Shown: positions 1 through 7,649 of the stretch, piece after piece | How positions within the stretch are numbered: position 1 is the first letter of the stretch | How the letters are laid out: each line of letters starts with the position of its first letter | Assembly (NCBI GenBank): GCA_963822905.1 | Contig: CAWGJF010000001.1 | Coordinates: forward strand, 1,899,524 to 1,963,523 | Reading direction: 5' to 3' | Source: CAWGJF01 sp963822905 | GTDB taxonomy: Bacteria > Bacteroidota > Ignavibacteria > Ignavibacteriales > Ignavibacteriaceae | DNA: 64,000 nt | Notes under the pieces: model-generated | Told to the model about the DNA's origin: nothing | Databases searched by the model: none | The model's input: only the letters and a program-made list of their open reading frames with translations | Program-made: the position numbers and the translations under genes

Positions 1-671
1 TCAACAATAACTTTTTTACGGACAAGCTTTTCTTTTGATCTTTTATACTCAATAAGGTTGGCTATAGTAATAACTTTTAAATTATGTTTTTTCGCAAATT
101 CCATTAATTGTGGAGTGCGTGCCATCGTCCCATCAGTGTGCATAATTTCACAGAGTACACCGGCAGGCTGCAAACCGGCAAAAGTAACAAGATCGACAAC
201 TGCTTCGGTATGTCCTGCACGTTTTAACACGCCGCCCTTTTTTGCGATTAGCGGGTGGATGTGTCCGGGTCTACCGAAGTCATCTGGTTTTGTTTTAGCA
301 TCTGCAATTTTTTGTATTGTGAGTGCTCTGTCATAAGCCGAAATGCCTGTAGTTGTACCATGGATATAATCAATTGAAACAGAGAATGGAGTTTGATGTA
401 AAGCGGTGTTGTTCTCAACCATAAAATCCAGTTCAAGCTCTTTTGCCCGTTCCTCTCCAATCGGGGTGCATAACATTCCGCGGGCTTCTTTAGTAATGAA
501 GTTTACATCTTCAGGCTTGATCAATTCAGCAGCCATAATTATATCACCTTCATTCTCGCGGTCGGGATCATCAACAACAACAATCATCTTACCTTGTCTT
601 ATATCCTCAATTGCTTCGTCAATTGAATTGAATCTGTATGAGTTATTTCCGTTCTGAAGTAATTCTTCCAT
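1..671 (-). CDS. ribBA: 3,4-dihydroxy-2-butanone-4-phosphate synthase (probably RibBA), 3' end outside window
   Basis: Makes the four-carbon precursor of riboflavin from ribulose 5-phosphate. The minus-strand frame starts with ATG at 669-671 and stays open to the window edge (about 223 residues). The metal/substrate motif DDPDRENEGD lies at residues 34-43 and GHTEA follows further on. The last visible residues (LIEYKRSKEKLV) look like the linker that joins RibB to GTP cyclohydrolase II in bifunctional RibBA, and RibB-only proteins would end about here, so a fusion is likely but not seen. The start codon overlaps the ribE stop (TAATG), so the two are probably translationally coupled. Last gene of ribD-ribE-ribBA. 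Confidence 0.9.
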   Translation of the reverse strand, partial: MEELLQNGNNSYRFNSIDEAIEDIRQGKMIVVVDDPDRENEGDIIMAAELIKPEDVNFITKEARGMLCTPIGEERAKELELDFMVENNTALHQTPFSVSIDYIHGTTTGISAYDRALTIQKIADAKTKPDDFGRPGHIHPLIAKKGGVLKRAGHTEAVVDLVTFAGLQPAGVLCEIMHTDGTMARTPQLMEFAKKHNLKVITIANLIEYKRSKEKLVRKKVIV

Positions 672-1315
672 TAATATCCTAATTCGTTTAACCAGTTTTC
701 TGTTATTTTACTTTCCGATTTAGATTTACCCGGGCTTAAAAAATTTTCAACATATTTGGCCAGCATATCGACTTCAATATTAACTTTATCACCTTTGTTC
801 CGAAATTGAAGATTAGTTTTTACCCATGTATGTGGAATTATTGAAAATCCAAGCAGATCATTTTGAATATCGGCAATAGTCAAACTTATTCCATCAATGG
901 CAACCGAACCTTCTTCAATAAAATATTTATTTAGTTTTTCAGGAATCCTAACTTGAAAATAATAATTCTCACCGAGTTTTTTTACTTGTTCAATTGTTCC
1001 AATTCCATTAACGTGTCCCTGAACAAAATGTCCGTCAAACCTGCTGTCAGCGCGCATTGCTCTTTCAAGATTTATTTTTGTGCCTTTTGTAAAATCATTA
1101 ACCGAAGTTTTTGTTATTGTTGCACCCACGGCATCAACGGAAAAACCGGGAGTTTTTATTCCAGTGACGGTTAAACAAATGCCGTTTGTTGAAATTGAAT
1201 CGTTAACTTTAATCTCATTGATTATTCCAGGGGCATCAAACCGAATCCGAAAACCTCCCTGGATTTTAGTGATGTTTTCAACGGTTCCGATCTCTTCAAT
1301 TATCCCAGTAAACAT
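671..1315 (-). CDS. ribE: Riboflavin synthase, alpha subunit
   Basis: Catalyses dismutation of two 6,7-dimethyl-8-ribityllumazine molecules to riboflavin. At 214 residues it has the normal family length. The two lumazine-binding repeats are visible: the first begins MFTGIIEEIG at residue 1, and the second follows the HFVQGHVNGIG motif near residue 96. It lies 51 nt downstream of ribD and overlaps ribBA by a TAATG junction, giving a compact riboflavin operon. I saw no FMN riboswitch in the 1316-1366 gap or upstream of ribD. Confidence is high because motif, length and neighbours agree. Confidence 0.95.
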   Translation of the reverse strand: MFTGIIEEIGTVENITKIQGGFRIRFDAPGIINEIKVNDSISTNGICLTVTGIKTPGFSVDAVGATITKTSVNDFTKGTKINLERAMRADSRFDGHFVQGHVNGIGTIEQVKKLGENYYFQVRIPEKLNKYFIEEGSVAIDGISLTIADIQNDLLGFSIIPHTWVKTNLQFRNKGDKVNIEVDMLAKYVENFLSPGKSKSESKITENWLNELGY

Positions 1316-1366
1316 ATTGTGAAGATAGTAATAATCAGTGAAAAAATTATTGATAAAAATTACAAT

Positions 1367-2440
1367 TTACTTTTTAATATAAAAAAGAAAATCGTCACCA
1401 ATTTTTTTTGTAGCTGTAATATTAATTGGAATCATATTCTTCAAATCAAATGAACTAACTCCCTGGCCGAGAATTTTAGGTGTCTGGAAAATTAATAGTT
1501 CATCCCAGAAACTGCTGTCAATAAATTGCGAAAAAACCTGTTGTCCGCCTTCAACCAATAACGAAATTATTTTTTGATCTCTTAAAAGTTTTAACAATTC
1601 CTTCATCTCTATTCTTCCATCGGGATCAGATTTGAGCGGGAATACTTTAATTCCTCTTGCTTCAAATGAAGTTATCTTCTTTTTGCCGGAAAAATTTTCA
1701 GCCACAATTAACCATGTCTCGCTATCTGACTTCGCATTAAAAACAGAATATCCCTGACCCAATAAAAATTTACCATCCAGGATAATCCTGATTGGGTTTC
1801 TTCCTTTTACTTCTCTTACGGTAAGCAGGGGATTATCTGCTTTAACAGTTTTAGCACCAACAAGCACTGCATCATACTGGCTGCGTAACTGGTGAACAAA
1901 CTTTTTGGATTCATCACAAGTCAACCAGGTTTGTTCTTTTTTATTAAGAGAAATTTTTCCATCAAGCGATTGTGCAAGCTTTAATGTTATGTAAGATTGC
2001 TTCTGAGAAACGAACTTGAAATAAAACTTATTCAGTTCTTTTCCATCTTCTTCCAGAATTCCTGTTTCAACTTCAATTCCTGCTTTCTTTAACGCTTCAA
2101 TTCCTTTTCCGTTCACTTCCGGGTTTGGATCGAGGTTACTTATAACCACTTTCTTAATTTTCTTTTCGACGATCAGCGGAACGCAGGGCGGAGTTTGTTT
2201 TTTCTCGTGAACGCACGGCTCAAGGCTACAGTAAAGAGTCGCTCCCGCAACATCTTCTTTTGCACTGTTGATTGCATTTACCTCTGCGTGTGCCTCGCCA
2301 TACGTTTGATGATACCCTTCGCCGATTACATTATCGTTTTTTACTAATACGGCGCCAACCATTGGATTTGGGCTGACAAACCCTGAGCCCTTTTCTGCCA
2401 GAGTAAAACATCTTTTAATGTATTTAGCGTTTTCTTCCAC
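1367..2440 (-). CDS. ribD: Bifunctional riboflavin deaminase/reductase RibD
   Basis: Carries out the deamination and side-chain reduction steps of riboflavin synthesis. The N-terminal deaminase domain (about residues 1-145) has the zinc site: HAE at 51-53 and Cys76 and Cys86 in the PC-x9-C motif. The C-terminal part (about 147-357) is the reductase domain, beginning near SYITLKLAQSLDGKIS. Length 357 is typical. First gene of the operon; transcription would start in the AT-rich region above 2440. No riboswitch-like conserved blocks were recognised there. Confidence 0.95.
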   Translation of the reverse strand: MEENAKYIKRCFTLAEKGSGFVSPNPMVGAVLVKNDNVIGEGYHQTYGEAHAEVNAINSAKEDVAGATLYCSLEPCVHEKKQTPPCVPLIVEKKIKKVVISNLDPNPEVNGKGIEALKKAGIEVETGILEEDGKELNKFYFKFVSQKQSYITLKLAQSLDGKISLNKKEQTWLTCDESKKFVHQLRSQYDAVLVGAKTVKADNPLLTVREVKGRNPIRIILDGKFLLGQGYSVFNAKSDSETWLIVAENFSGKKKITSFEARGIKVFPLKSDPDGRIEMKELLKLLRDQKIISLLVEGGQQVFSQFIDSSFWDELLIFQTPKILGQGVSSFDLKNMIPINITATKKIGDDFLFYIKK

Positions 2441-3016
2441 GGTTTATATATTTGAGTTAGAAAAATAGGGACAAATAATTCACGAATGTGTTACAGAAAT
2501 CTAAACAAATTGAGGAAATAAAATAGGTTATAAAACTGGCTTATATTGGGCAAATTTCAAAAAAGCTTATTTTCTTAATTTTTTATGAAATTGAGAGTTT
2601 GTTAATAGAAAAGGACAAATTTTGTTTAACAAGATAAAAATAGCTAAAACACTCCAAAAACGCAGCTTTCTGATTCGGACTTTTGAGAATAGAGATCTAA
2701 GGGCTTAGAGTCGCATTCTGAATTTTACGAATAGGTGTCTAAGAGCTTAGAGTCGCATTCTGAATTTTACGAATAGGTGTCTAAGGGCTTAGAGTCGCAT
2801 TCTGAATTTTACGAATAGGAGTCTAAGAGCTTAGAATCGCATTCTGGATTTTACGAATAGGGGTCTAAGGGCTTAGAGTCGCTTTCTGACTTTTACGAAA
2901 GCCACTCTAAAGGATTTTAGCCATTTTTAAGGTTTTTATTGAATTCCTGATAAATATTGAGGAAGTTTGTGGAAGTAATGCGGGTAACATTAGTTATTCT
3001 GGCCATTATAAGAAAT
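2441..3016. other. Gene-free stretch holding a tandem repeat array
   Basis: No credible gene is seen between ribD and the lipoprotein gene. The first 220 bases are AT-rich and presumably carry the ribD promoter, but no clear promoter boxes were recognised. The middle is occupied by five 42-bp direct repeats (2701-2910). A small minus-strand frame at 2917-3105 overlaps the lipoprotein gene and is not supported. Confidence 0.6.
2701..2910. repeat. Five tandem 42-bp repeats
   Basis: Five head-to-tail units of exactly 42 bp begin at 2701, 2743, 2785, 2827 and 2869. The first three are nearly identical; units 4 and 5 diverge progressively, and a degraded 40-bp copy precedes the array at 2661-2700. 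At each junction TCTAAG-RG-CTTAGA forms an imperfect palindrome with 6-base arms, and each unit also contains TTTTACGAA. All six frames have stops within a unit, so the array is not coding even though 42 is a multiple of three. There are no unique spacers, so it is not CRISPR. Function unknown. Confidence 0.9.
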
Positions 3017-3550
3017 ATGATTACACGAAATACGATTTTTATCTTATTTATTGCACTAATTTTTACAAGTTGTAAATATGTCAACAAATTCGAAGTGTTG
3101 AACAATGAAAATGAATATCGTGATCAAGTGATAGTAACTGAAACAGATTCAGTGGGAATATACTATGAAGCTGACAATACATTCTACCCACAAGATGGAG
3201 GAGCTTGGGGTAAGAATAGTCTTATAAGATTTTATAATAATGATAATGAAGTAGTGACAATAGACACTGTAATATGCAAACAATATTATAAAGGGAATGA
3301 AATTACATTAAACTATGAATTTGATGACGGTAGAAAATTTCCAAGTGTCTTATGTAAAAAATCAGATGGGATAATTTGTAGTTCAGCATCAATTAGATTT
3401 TTCACAAATAAAAAATTGTCAGATTTTGAACTTGGAGATGAAATTAAAATTGAACTAGAAATTGATTTGACAATTGATAATAAACCGTATCACATACAGA
3501 AACAATTTACTAAAAAGTTTCTTAGGATTAATAGTACACCAATGCCTTAA
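3017..3550 (+). CDS. Hypothetical lipoprotein
   Basis: A 177-residue protein of unknown function. I chose ATG 3017 rather than 2957 because it puts a short basic N-terminus (MITRN) directly before a hydrophobic stretch and a lipobox-like FTSC with Cys19, giving a type II signal peptide. The mature part is rich in Asp, Glu, Asn and Lys, with alternating hydrophobic residues suggesting a beta-rich periplasmic or outer-membrane-anchored domain. No family was recognised. It is followed after 23 nt by an attC-like hairpin and then the RDD gene, so it could be a captured cassette. Confidence 0.7.
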   Translation: MITRNTIFILFIALIFTSCKYVNKFEVLNNENEYRDQVIVTETDSVGIYYEADNTFYPQDGGAWGKNSLIRFYNNDNEVVTIDTVICKQYYKGNEITLNYEFDDGRKFPSVLCKKSDGIICSSASIRFFTNKKLSDFELGDEIKIELEIDLTIDNKPYHIQKQFTKKFLRINSTPMP

Positions 3551-3573
3551 GTAACATCCTAAACTATTCATTG

Positions 3574-3620
3574 ACCTAACTGCTGTTTTGGCTTGGCAGT
3601 TAGAGGCAACACAGTTAGGC
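3574..3620 (+). repeat. attC-like inverted repeat between two small genes
   Basis: The segment starts with ACCTAAC (3574-3580, fits the integron R'' box RYYYAAC) and ends with GTTAGGC (3614-3620, fits R' GTTRRRY). CCTAACTG at 3575-3582 and CAGTTAGG at 3612-3619 are perfect inverted repeats, and an inner GCAGTTAG at 3596-3603 can also pair with the left arm. At 47 bp it is shorter than usual attC sites. The next start codon lies 16 nt downstream, as in gene cassettes. No integrase gene is in the window, so this is a resemblance only. Confidence 0.4.
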
Positions 3621-3635
3621 ACTCTAGGAAAATAA

Positions 3636-4094
3636 ATGGATTACCAGGAATATTTAGAGAAATATGTATCGTATGATAGGATACTAGCAAGAAGATGCTG
3701 GGCTGCACTAATTGATTACGTTGTTTACTTCCTAATACTAATGCTTTATGGCTATATATTCGGTGATGTTCACGGGTGGGGTTTTAATGAAAATGGTGGT
3801 TTTAGTTTTAGAGTTAATCCTGGATTTTTCTCAACTGTCATTTTGTGGTTTATATATTTCCCCATTACTGAATCAATTCTAGGTTACACATTAGGTAAAG
3901 GAGCTTTAGATCTAAAAGTTATTCCTCAAGATAGAAAAGATTTTCCTTTTGTTGTTAGTTTAAAACGCCATTTACTTGATCCAATAGATTTCGCTTTCTT
4001 CGGATTAGTCGGAATACTCTTAATTAAATTTAGTAAAGAGCATAAAAGATTAGGTGATCATTGGGCTAAATCATTAGTTGTAAAAGAAGAATAA
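3636..4094 (+). CDS. RDD family membrane protein
   Basis: A 152-residue inner-membrane protein of the RDD family, whose general role is poorly defined (some members affect ion or osmotic stress). The RDD-type motif ARRCWAALIDYVVYF lies near residues 18-32 and the closing RLGDHWAK motif near 139-146. Three hydrophobic segments are visible (about 25-42, 63-80 and 112-128). ATG at 3636 follows a purine-rich AGGAAAA. It sits just downstream of the attC-like hairpin and upstream of a hairpin-rich stretch without genes. Confidence 0.8.
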   Translation: MDYQEYLEKYVSYDRILARRCWAALIDYVVYFLILMLYGYIFGDVHGWGFNENGGFSFRVNPGFFSTVILWFIYFPITESILGYTLGKGALDLKVIPQDRKDFPFVVSLKRHLLDPIDFAFFGLVGILLIKFSKEHKRLGDHWAKSLVVKEE

Positions 4095-4504
4095 TTTAAA
4101 GCTTTTAAAGCATAAATATTAAAATTTTGTCTAACGAACTCCGCAAATAGAGCAGCGAAAAAGCTAAAAAGCAGTTCTATGCAAAGAGTTTGATGCATTC
4201 TTAGTATTTTTTGTCTAAGAATGTCTATCTTTACCGCATCCAAATAATAATAAATAACCCACGTTTTGAGAACAACTCTTAAATTTATAATCGCTTAATA
4301 TTAGCCCGGTAACCACAGGCTAATAATTCTTTGGTTTGGGTAATCCTACCTGAACGTGTTTCCAATTAATCTATTCATTCGTGTGTTGCTTTTGAAAGCA
4401 ACTGCATTTGTTATTGCTGTTTTTGGCAATCTCACAATTCAAAAACTGCAGCTGCACGAATGACCTTCAAAAAATTGAAAAGAATATTAAGCAGGATTAT
4501 AAAT
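4095..4504. other. Gene-free stretch dense in inverted repeats
   Basis: No gene is supported here. Perfect inverted repeats: ATTCTTAG/CTAAGAAT at 4197-4204 and 4215-4222; TATTAGCC/GGCTAATA at 4299-4306 and 4318-4325; and an outer TCATTCGTG/CACGAATGA pair at 4375-4383 and 4455-4463. The last pair encloses two inner hairpins, GTTGCTTT-TG-AAAGCAAC at 4385-4402 and ATTGC/GCAAT at 4413-4430. The nested fold ends right before the DUF1062 gene and could be a structured leader or a recombination remnant. Confidence 0.55.
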
Positions 4505-5167
4505 ATGAGAGAAGAATTTATTTGGGAGGTAATGGCTAAAAACACGCCTCTTATAAAAAGAAAATGTAATCATTGTGACAGCGACAGGTTTTATTGCAGT
4601 GAAAAATTCAGAATGAATGCTCAGAAAAAATACATTGATGTATGGCTGATTTACAAATGCAATAAATGTGACAGTACATATAATATGACAATATTTTCCC
4701 GGACCAAACCGGAAATGATCAACAAAGATTTGTTTAATAAATTTTTAGAAAACAATAAAGAGTTAGCCTGGAAGTATGCATTCTCCCGTGAAGCAAGTAG
4801 AAAAAATAATGTCGAATTAGATTTTGGCAGCGTCGAATATGATATACAGCATGATAATTTATCGGTAGAGGATATTCTGAATTTCGAAAATGAGTTTGTA
4901 ACATTTAAAATTAAATATCCTTTTGATTTTAATCTTAAATTAACATCAGTAATCAGAATATGTTTAAATCTTTCAGCAAATAAATTAAATGAATTAATTG
5001 AAGCGGAAGTTATATCTGTTCAGGAAAAACAATTACAAAAGAAACGCAAGGTCAAAAACGGGGATATCGTACAAATAGACAAAGAGAGATTAAGAAGTAT
5101 ATATCGTACATGGCTTTGTCCAAAAATCATAATAGCGATTAGTTGTTGTCAGGAATTTTTTAGGTAG
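4505..5167 (+). CDS. DUF1062 domain protein
   Basis: A 220-residue cytoplasmic protein of unknown function that matches the DUF1062 pattern: a CxxC pair at residues 21-24, then FYCSEKFRMNAQKK near 29-42, the segment DVWLIYKC, and a second CxxC at 52-55. The four cysteines could bind zinc. I prefer ATG 4505 to ATG 4460, because 4460 lies inside an inverted-repeat arm while 4505 has AGGATT about 8 nt upstream. It is an isolated gene upstream of the AbiE pair. Confidence 0.75.
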   Translation: MREEFIWEVMAKNTPLIKRKCNHCDSDRFYCSEKFRMNAQKKYIDVWLIYKCNKCDSTYNMTIFSRTKPEMINKDLFNKFLENNKELAWKYAFSREASRKNNVELDFGSVEYDIQHDNLSVEDILNFENEFVTFKIKYPFDFNLKLTSVIRICLNLSANKLNELIEAEVISVQEKQLQKKRKVKNGDIVQIDKERLRSIYRTWLCPKIIIAISCCQEFFR

Positions 5168-5252
5168 TTTAAATATGTATATATTCGTATATTAATTATA
5201 TATCAAATAGAACAATAATAAACCATTAGTTTAAATATGCGCGATTTCATAT

Positions 5253-6017
5253 ATGAATGATAAATCAAAACAGACAAAATTAAACCAATTGATAAGCAGT
5301 TGGCCAAAAGGAACATTAAAAACAGTAAAAGAATTGGAAGCTAGAGGCTATACGCCCCAGTTATTAAAAGTATATACTAATTCCAACTGGATAGAATTGT
5401 TTATGAGGGGAATGTATAAATTATATAATGATAAAGTTAACTGGCAGGGTGCATTGTATGCAATACAGCAAAGGACAAGTACAACCTTGCATGCCGGTGG
5501 TAAAACAGCACTGGCAATAAAAGGATATGGACACTATATAAGTCAAAAAGAATCAAATGTATTTCTATTCAGTGCCAGGAATGAAAGCATACAGAATTGG
5601 ATAAAAAAATTCGAAGAGATCAGAATACTCAAAAACGAAATATTTGATTATACAAAAGAGGAAAGTTTTACAGTTTTCAATGTTGGAAGTTTCAGCATCA
5701 AAATATCTTCACCTGAATTAGCTGCAATGGAGTTATTGTACCTTGTACCTGCAGCACAATCATTTGATGAATCTTTAAAAATAACCGAAGGACTAACAAC
5801 TCTTAGGCCGAAACTTGTTCAAAGTCTTCTTGAAGATTGTAATTCAGTAAAAGTAAAGAGGCTATTTCTTTTCATGGCAGAAAAACATGATCATGCATGG
5901 TTAAATGAACTGGATATAGCAAGGATAAATCTGGGTAGTGGAAAAAGGGTTATAGTAGAGGAGGGGACACTGGATAAGAAATATAATATTACAGTTCCGA
6001 AAGATTATGCCGGATAA
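5253..6017 (+). CDS. AbiEi-type antitoxin, type IV toxin-antitoxin system
   Basis: A 254-residue protein with the AbiEi_3 layout: an N-terminal winged-helix region (about 1-80) and a C-terminal domain that begins with HAGGKTALAIKGYG near residue 80. In studied AbiE systems the antitoxin represses its own promoter and counteracts the nucleotidyltransferase toxin without stable binding. It overlaps the toxin gene by 11 nt, as expected for a coupled pair. AT-rich upstream sequence (5168-5252) contains repeated TATAT/ATATAT runs that might include its operator, but no clear inverted repeat was identified. Confidence 0.85.
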   Translation: MNDKSKQTKLNQLISSWPKGTLKTVKELEARGYTPQLLKVYTNSNWIELFMRGMYKLYNDKVNWQGALYAIQQRTSTTLHAGGKTALAIKGYGHYISQKESNVFLFSARNESIQNWIKKFEEIRILKNEIFDYTKEESFTVFNVGSFSIKISSPELAAMELLYLVPAAQSFDESLKITEGLTTLRPKLVQSLLEDCNSVKVKRLFLFMAEKHDHAWLNELDIARINLGSGKRVIVEEGTLDKKYNITVPKDYAG

Positions 6018-6924
6018 TATTTATCGGAAACAAGCTGAACAATTACTACGTATTTTACCTTCCGTAATGCGTGAGGATGTATTTGCTCTTAAGGGAGGAA
6101 CGGCAATCAATTTCTTCTGGCGGGATTATCCAAGACTATCGGTTGACATCGATTTAACATATCTTCCAATCAATGAGCGGGATATATCTTTGAAGGATAT
6201 TAGTGACCGGCTTGCAGGCATTGAAACAAGGATACAAAGAATTATACCTACGGTCAGCATACAGCAGAAGCTTGAAAAGGAGACACGGTCAATAGTCGGC
6301 CTTTTGGTAAGAGAACAAGATGCTACTGTAAAAATAGAGGCAAATTACAATTTAAGAGGCAGTGTTTATTCTACGGCAGAAAGGAAACTTGTTAATAAAG
6401 CTGTAAAAGAATTTGAGTTATCAATGACAGTTAGAACATTGTCTTTTGAAGACCTGTATGGTGGAAAGATCGTAGCAGCATTAGATCGCCAGCATCCACG
6501 GGATCTGTTTGATGTGAAACTGCTGCTTGAGAATGAAGGATTTACCGACAAGGTTCGAAAAGCGTTTATTGTTTATTTAATTAGTCATAATAGATCGCTG
6601 ATGGAAATTCTTAATCCTGGATTACAAGATATAAAATCTATATTTGAGAGTGATTTTGTTGGTATGACATCAATGAATGTAAAGTTAGATGAACTTTTAA
6701 ACGCTAGAACCGGCTTGATAAGAATGCTCAAAGAGTCATTAACTGAAGCTGAGAAGAAGTTTTTGCTTTCGTGGAAAAGTAAAAAACCTGAATGGAAGCT
6801 GTTAGGAATTGAAGGTATAAAGAATATGCCAGGTGTCAGGCGGAGATTGATGAACCTTGAGAGATTGGATCCTGAGAAACATAAAGTTGCCTACCACAAA
6901 TTGGAAAAGTATCTGAATAGCTAA
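6007..6924 (+). CDS. AbiEii-type nucleotidyltransferase toxin
   Basis: A 305-residue nucleotidyltransferase of the AbiEii/AbiGii toxin family. The active-site signature is intact: GGTAINF at residues 30-36 and SVDIDLT at 45-51, the latter giving the metal-binding aspartates; RDLFDVK near residues 160-170 matches a third conserved block. Related toxins block growth by modifying tRNA or other nucleic-acid substrates and several AbiE systems act against phage. ATG at 6007 overlaps the antitoxin end. Both genes look intact. Confidence 0.88.
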   Translation: MPDNIYRKQAEQLLRILPSVMREDVFALKGGTAINFFWRDYPRLSVDIDLTYLPINERDISLKDISDRLAGIETRIQRIIPTVSIQQKLEKETRSIVGLLVREQDATVKIEANYNLRGSVYSTAERKLVNKAVKEFELSMTVRTLSFEDLYGGKIVAALDRQHPRDLFDVKLLLENEGFTDKVRKAFIVYLISHNRSLMEILNPGLQDIKSIFESDFVGMTSMNVKLDELLNARTGLIRMLKESLTEAEKKFLLSWKSKKPEWKLLGIEGIKNMPGVRRRLMNLERLDPEKHKVAYHKLEKYLNS

Positions 6925-7060
6925 TTATGTCTAAAAGGACTTATAAAAGTCTCATCACTTGGTAAAAACAGATGGGATTTTATATTATTTGGTTTGAAAG
7001 AGAAATAATTAGAAGCTTAAAAATGAACTATTTAAGAAGTATTCAATGTTATTAAAAAAA

Positions 7061-7147
7061 TGGTGGGGGAGGCAGGATTCGTCCCGCCTTTGGCGGGATA
7101 ACTCCTACGACGGTTTAACACCCCGCCACGGCGGGGTCAGCCACTCA
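7061..7147 (-). pseudogene. Degenerate tRNA-Ser copy (3' part) with GC-rich palindromes
   Basis: On the minus strand this starts with TGAGTGGCTGA, as in the intact tRNA-Ser nearby, and ends with an acceptor-like CCCCCACCA including CCA. The first eleven bases of the tRNA are missing. The anticodon 5' half is replaced by a CCCCGCC/GGCGGGG palindrome (7121-7136) and the variable/T-arm region by TCCCGCC-ttt-GGCGGGA (7082-7098). The segment TTAAACCGTCGTAG between them still matches the functional tRNA. It cannot fold as a normal tRNA, so I call it a pseudogene. Confidence 0.75.
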
Positions 7148-7387
7148 AGTATTTACTAATTTCTTAAAAGCATTTCCACTTTTATAAGATTTAATTTGTA
7201 ATTCTCTTTTATAAGCTTCAGATTTAGTGTTGAAACTTTCAGTATAGGCAATTTTCCAGGGAAGATATCGTTTAGTTGATTTAACAAGACCGGCATTATG
7301 CTCGACCAATCTTTTTTGTAAATCAGAAGTATGACCAATATAGTAATGATTGGAGTTAATAGATTTGAGAATATAAACGTAGAACAT
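7145..7387 (-). CDS. Small GIY-YIG endonuclease-domain protein
   Basis: An 80-residue protein consisting of one GIY-YIG nuclease domain: YVYIL at residues 3-7, YYIGHT at 15-20, Arg26 and His30 in the helix, and a conserved Glu in KRELQIKSYK near residue 62. Its ATG lies only 8 nt after the CCA end of tRNA-Ser, with no ribosome-binding site, and its TGA stop is the TGAGTGG start of the degenerate tRNA copy. Such UvrC-N-like proteins are common in Bacteroidetes; here the link to tRNA-Ser copies suggests a mobile or homing-like unit. Confidence 0.85.
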   Translation of the reverse strand: MFYVYILKSINSNHYYIGHTSDLQKRLVEHNAGLVKSTKRYLPWKIAYTESFNTKSEAYKRELQIKSYKSGNAFKKLVNT

Positions 7388-7395
7388 AAAAATAG

Positions 7396-7487
<92 letters not shown>

Positions 7488-7520
7488 AAACTGAAAAAAA
7501 TCAAAAATAAAAAAAAGAAC

Positions 7521-7578
7521 TAACTACGACAGTTTAGCATCTCCGCCACGGCGGGGTCAGCCACTCACCCACCTCTCC
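7521..7578 (-). pseudogene. Degenerate tRNA-Ser copy (5' part)
   Basis: On the minus strand this begins with GGAGAGGTGGGTGAGTGGC, identical to the intact tRNA-Ser. It then switches to a GC-rich palindrome (CCGCC-AC-GGCGG within 7542-7556) where the 5' anticodon half should be, and rejoins the tRNA with TGCTAAAC-t-GTCGTAG. The variable arm, T-arm and acceptor 3' strand are missing. Together with 7061-7147 it brackets the functional gene. Confidence 0.7.
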
Positions 7579-7649
7579 GTGCTGAAAAATTAGCGTAGCA
7601 AAGATAAAGGTTTATATCAAATAATAAAACAAAACTATTGCTCTCTTTG

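Noticed and set aside
2441..2700. FMN riboswitch upstream of ribD
   Set aside because: I did not find the conserved RFN-element blocks on the minus strand.
2701..2910. CRISPR array
   Set aside because: The 42-bp units are directly adjacent without unique spacers, and no cas genes are present.
4128..4190. Second integron attC site after the RDD gene
   Set aside because: It has a GTCTAAC box but no matching GTTRRRY partner, so it was not listed as a site.
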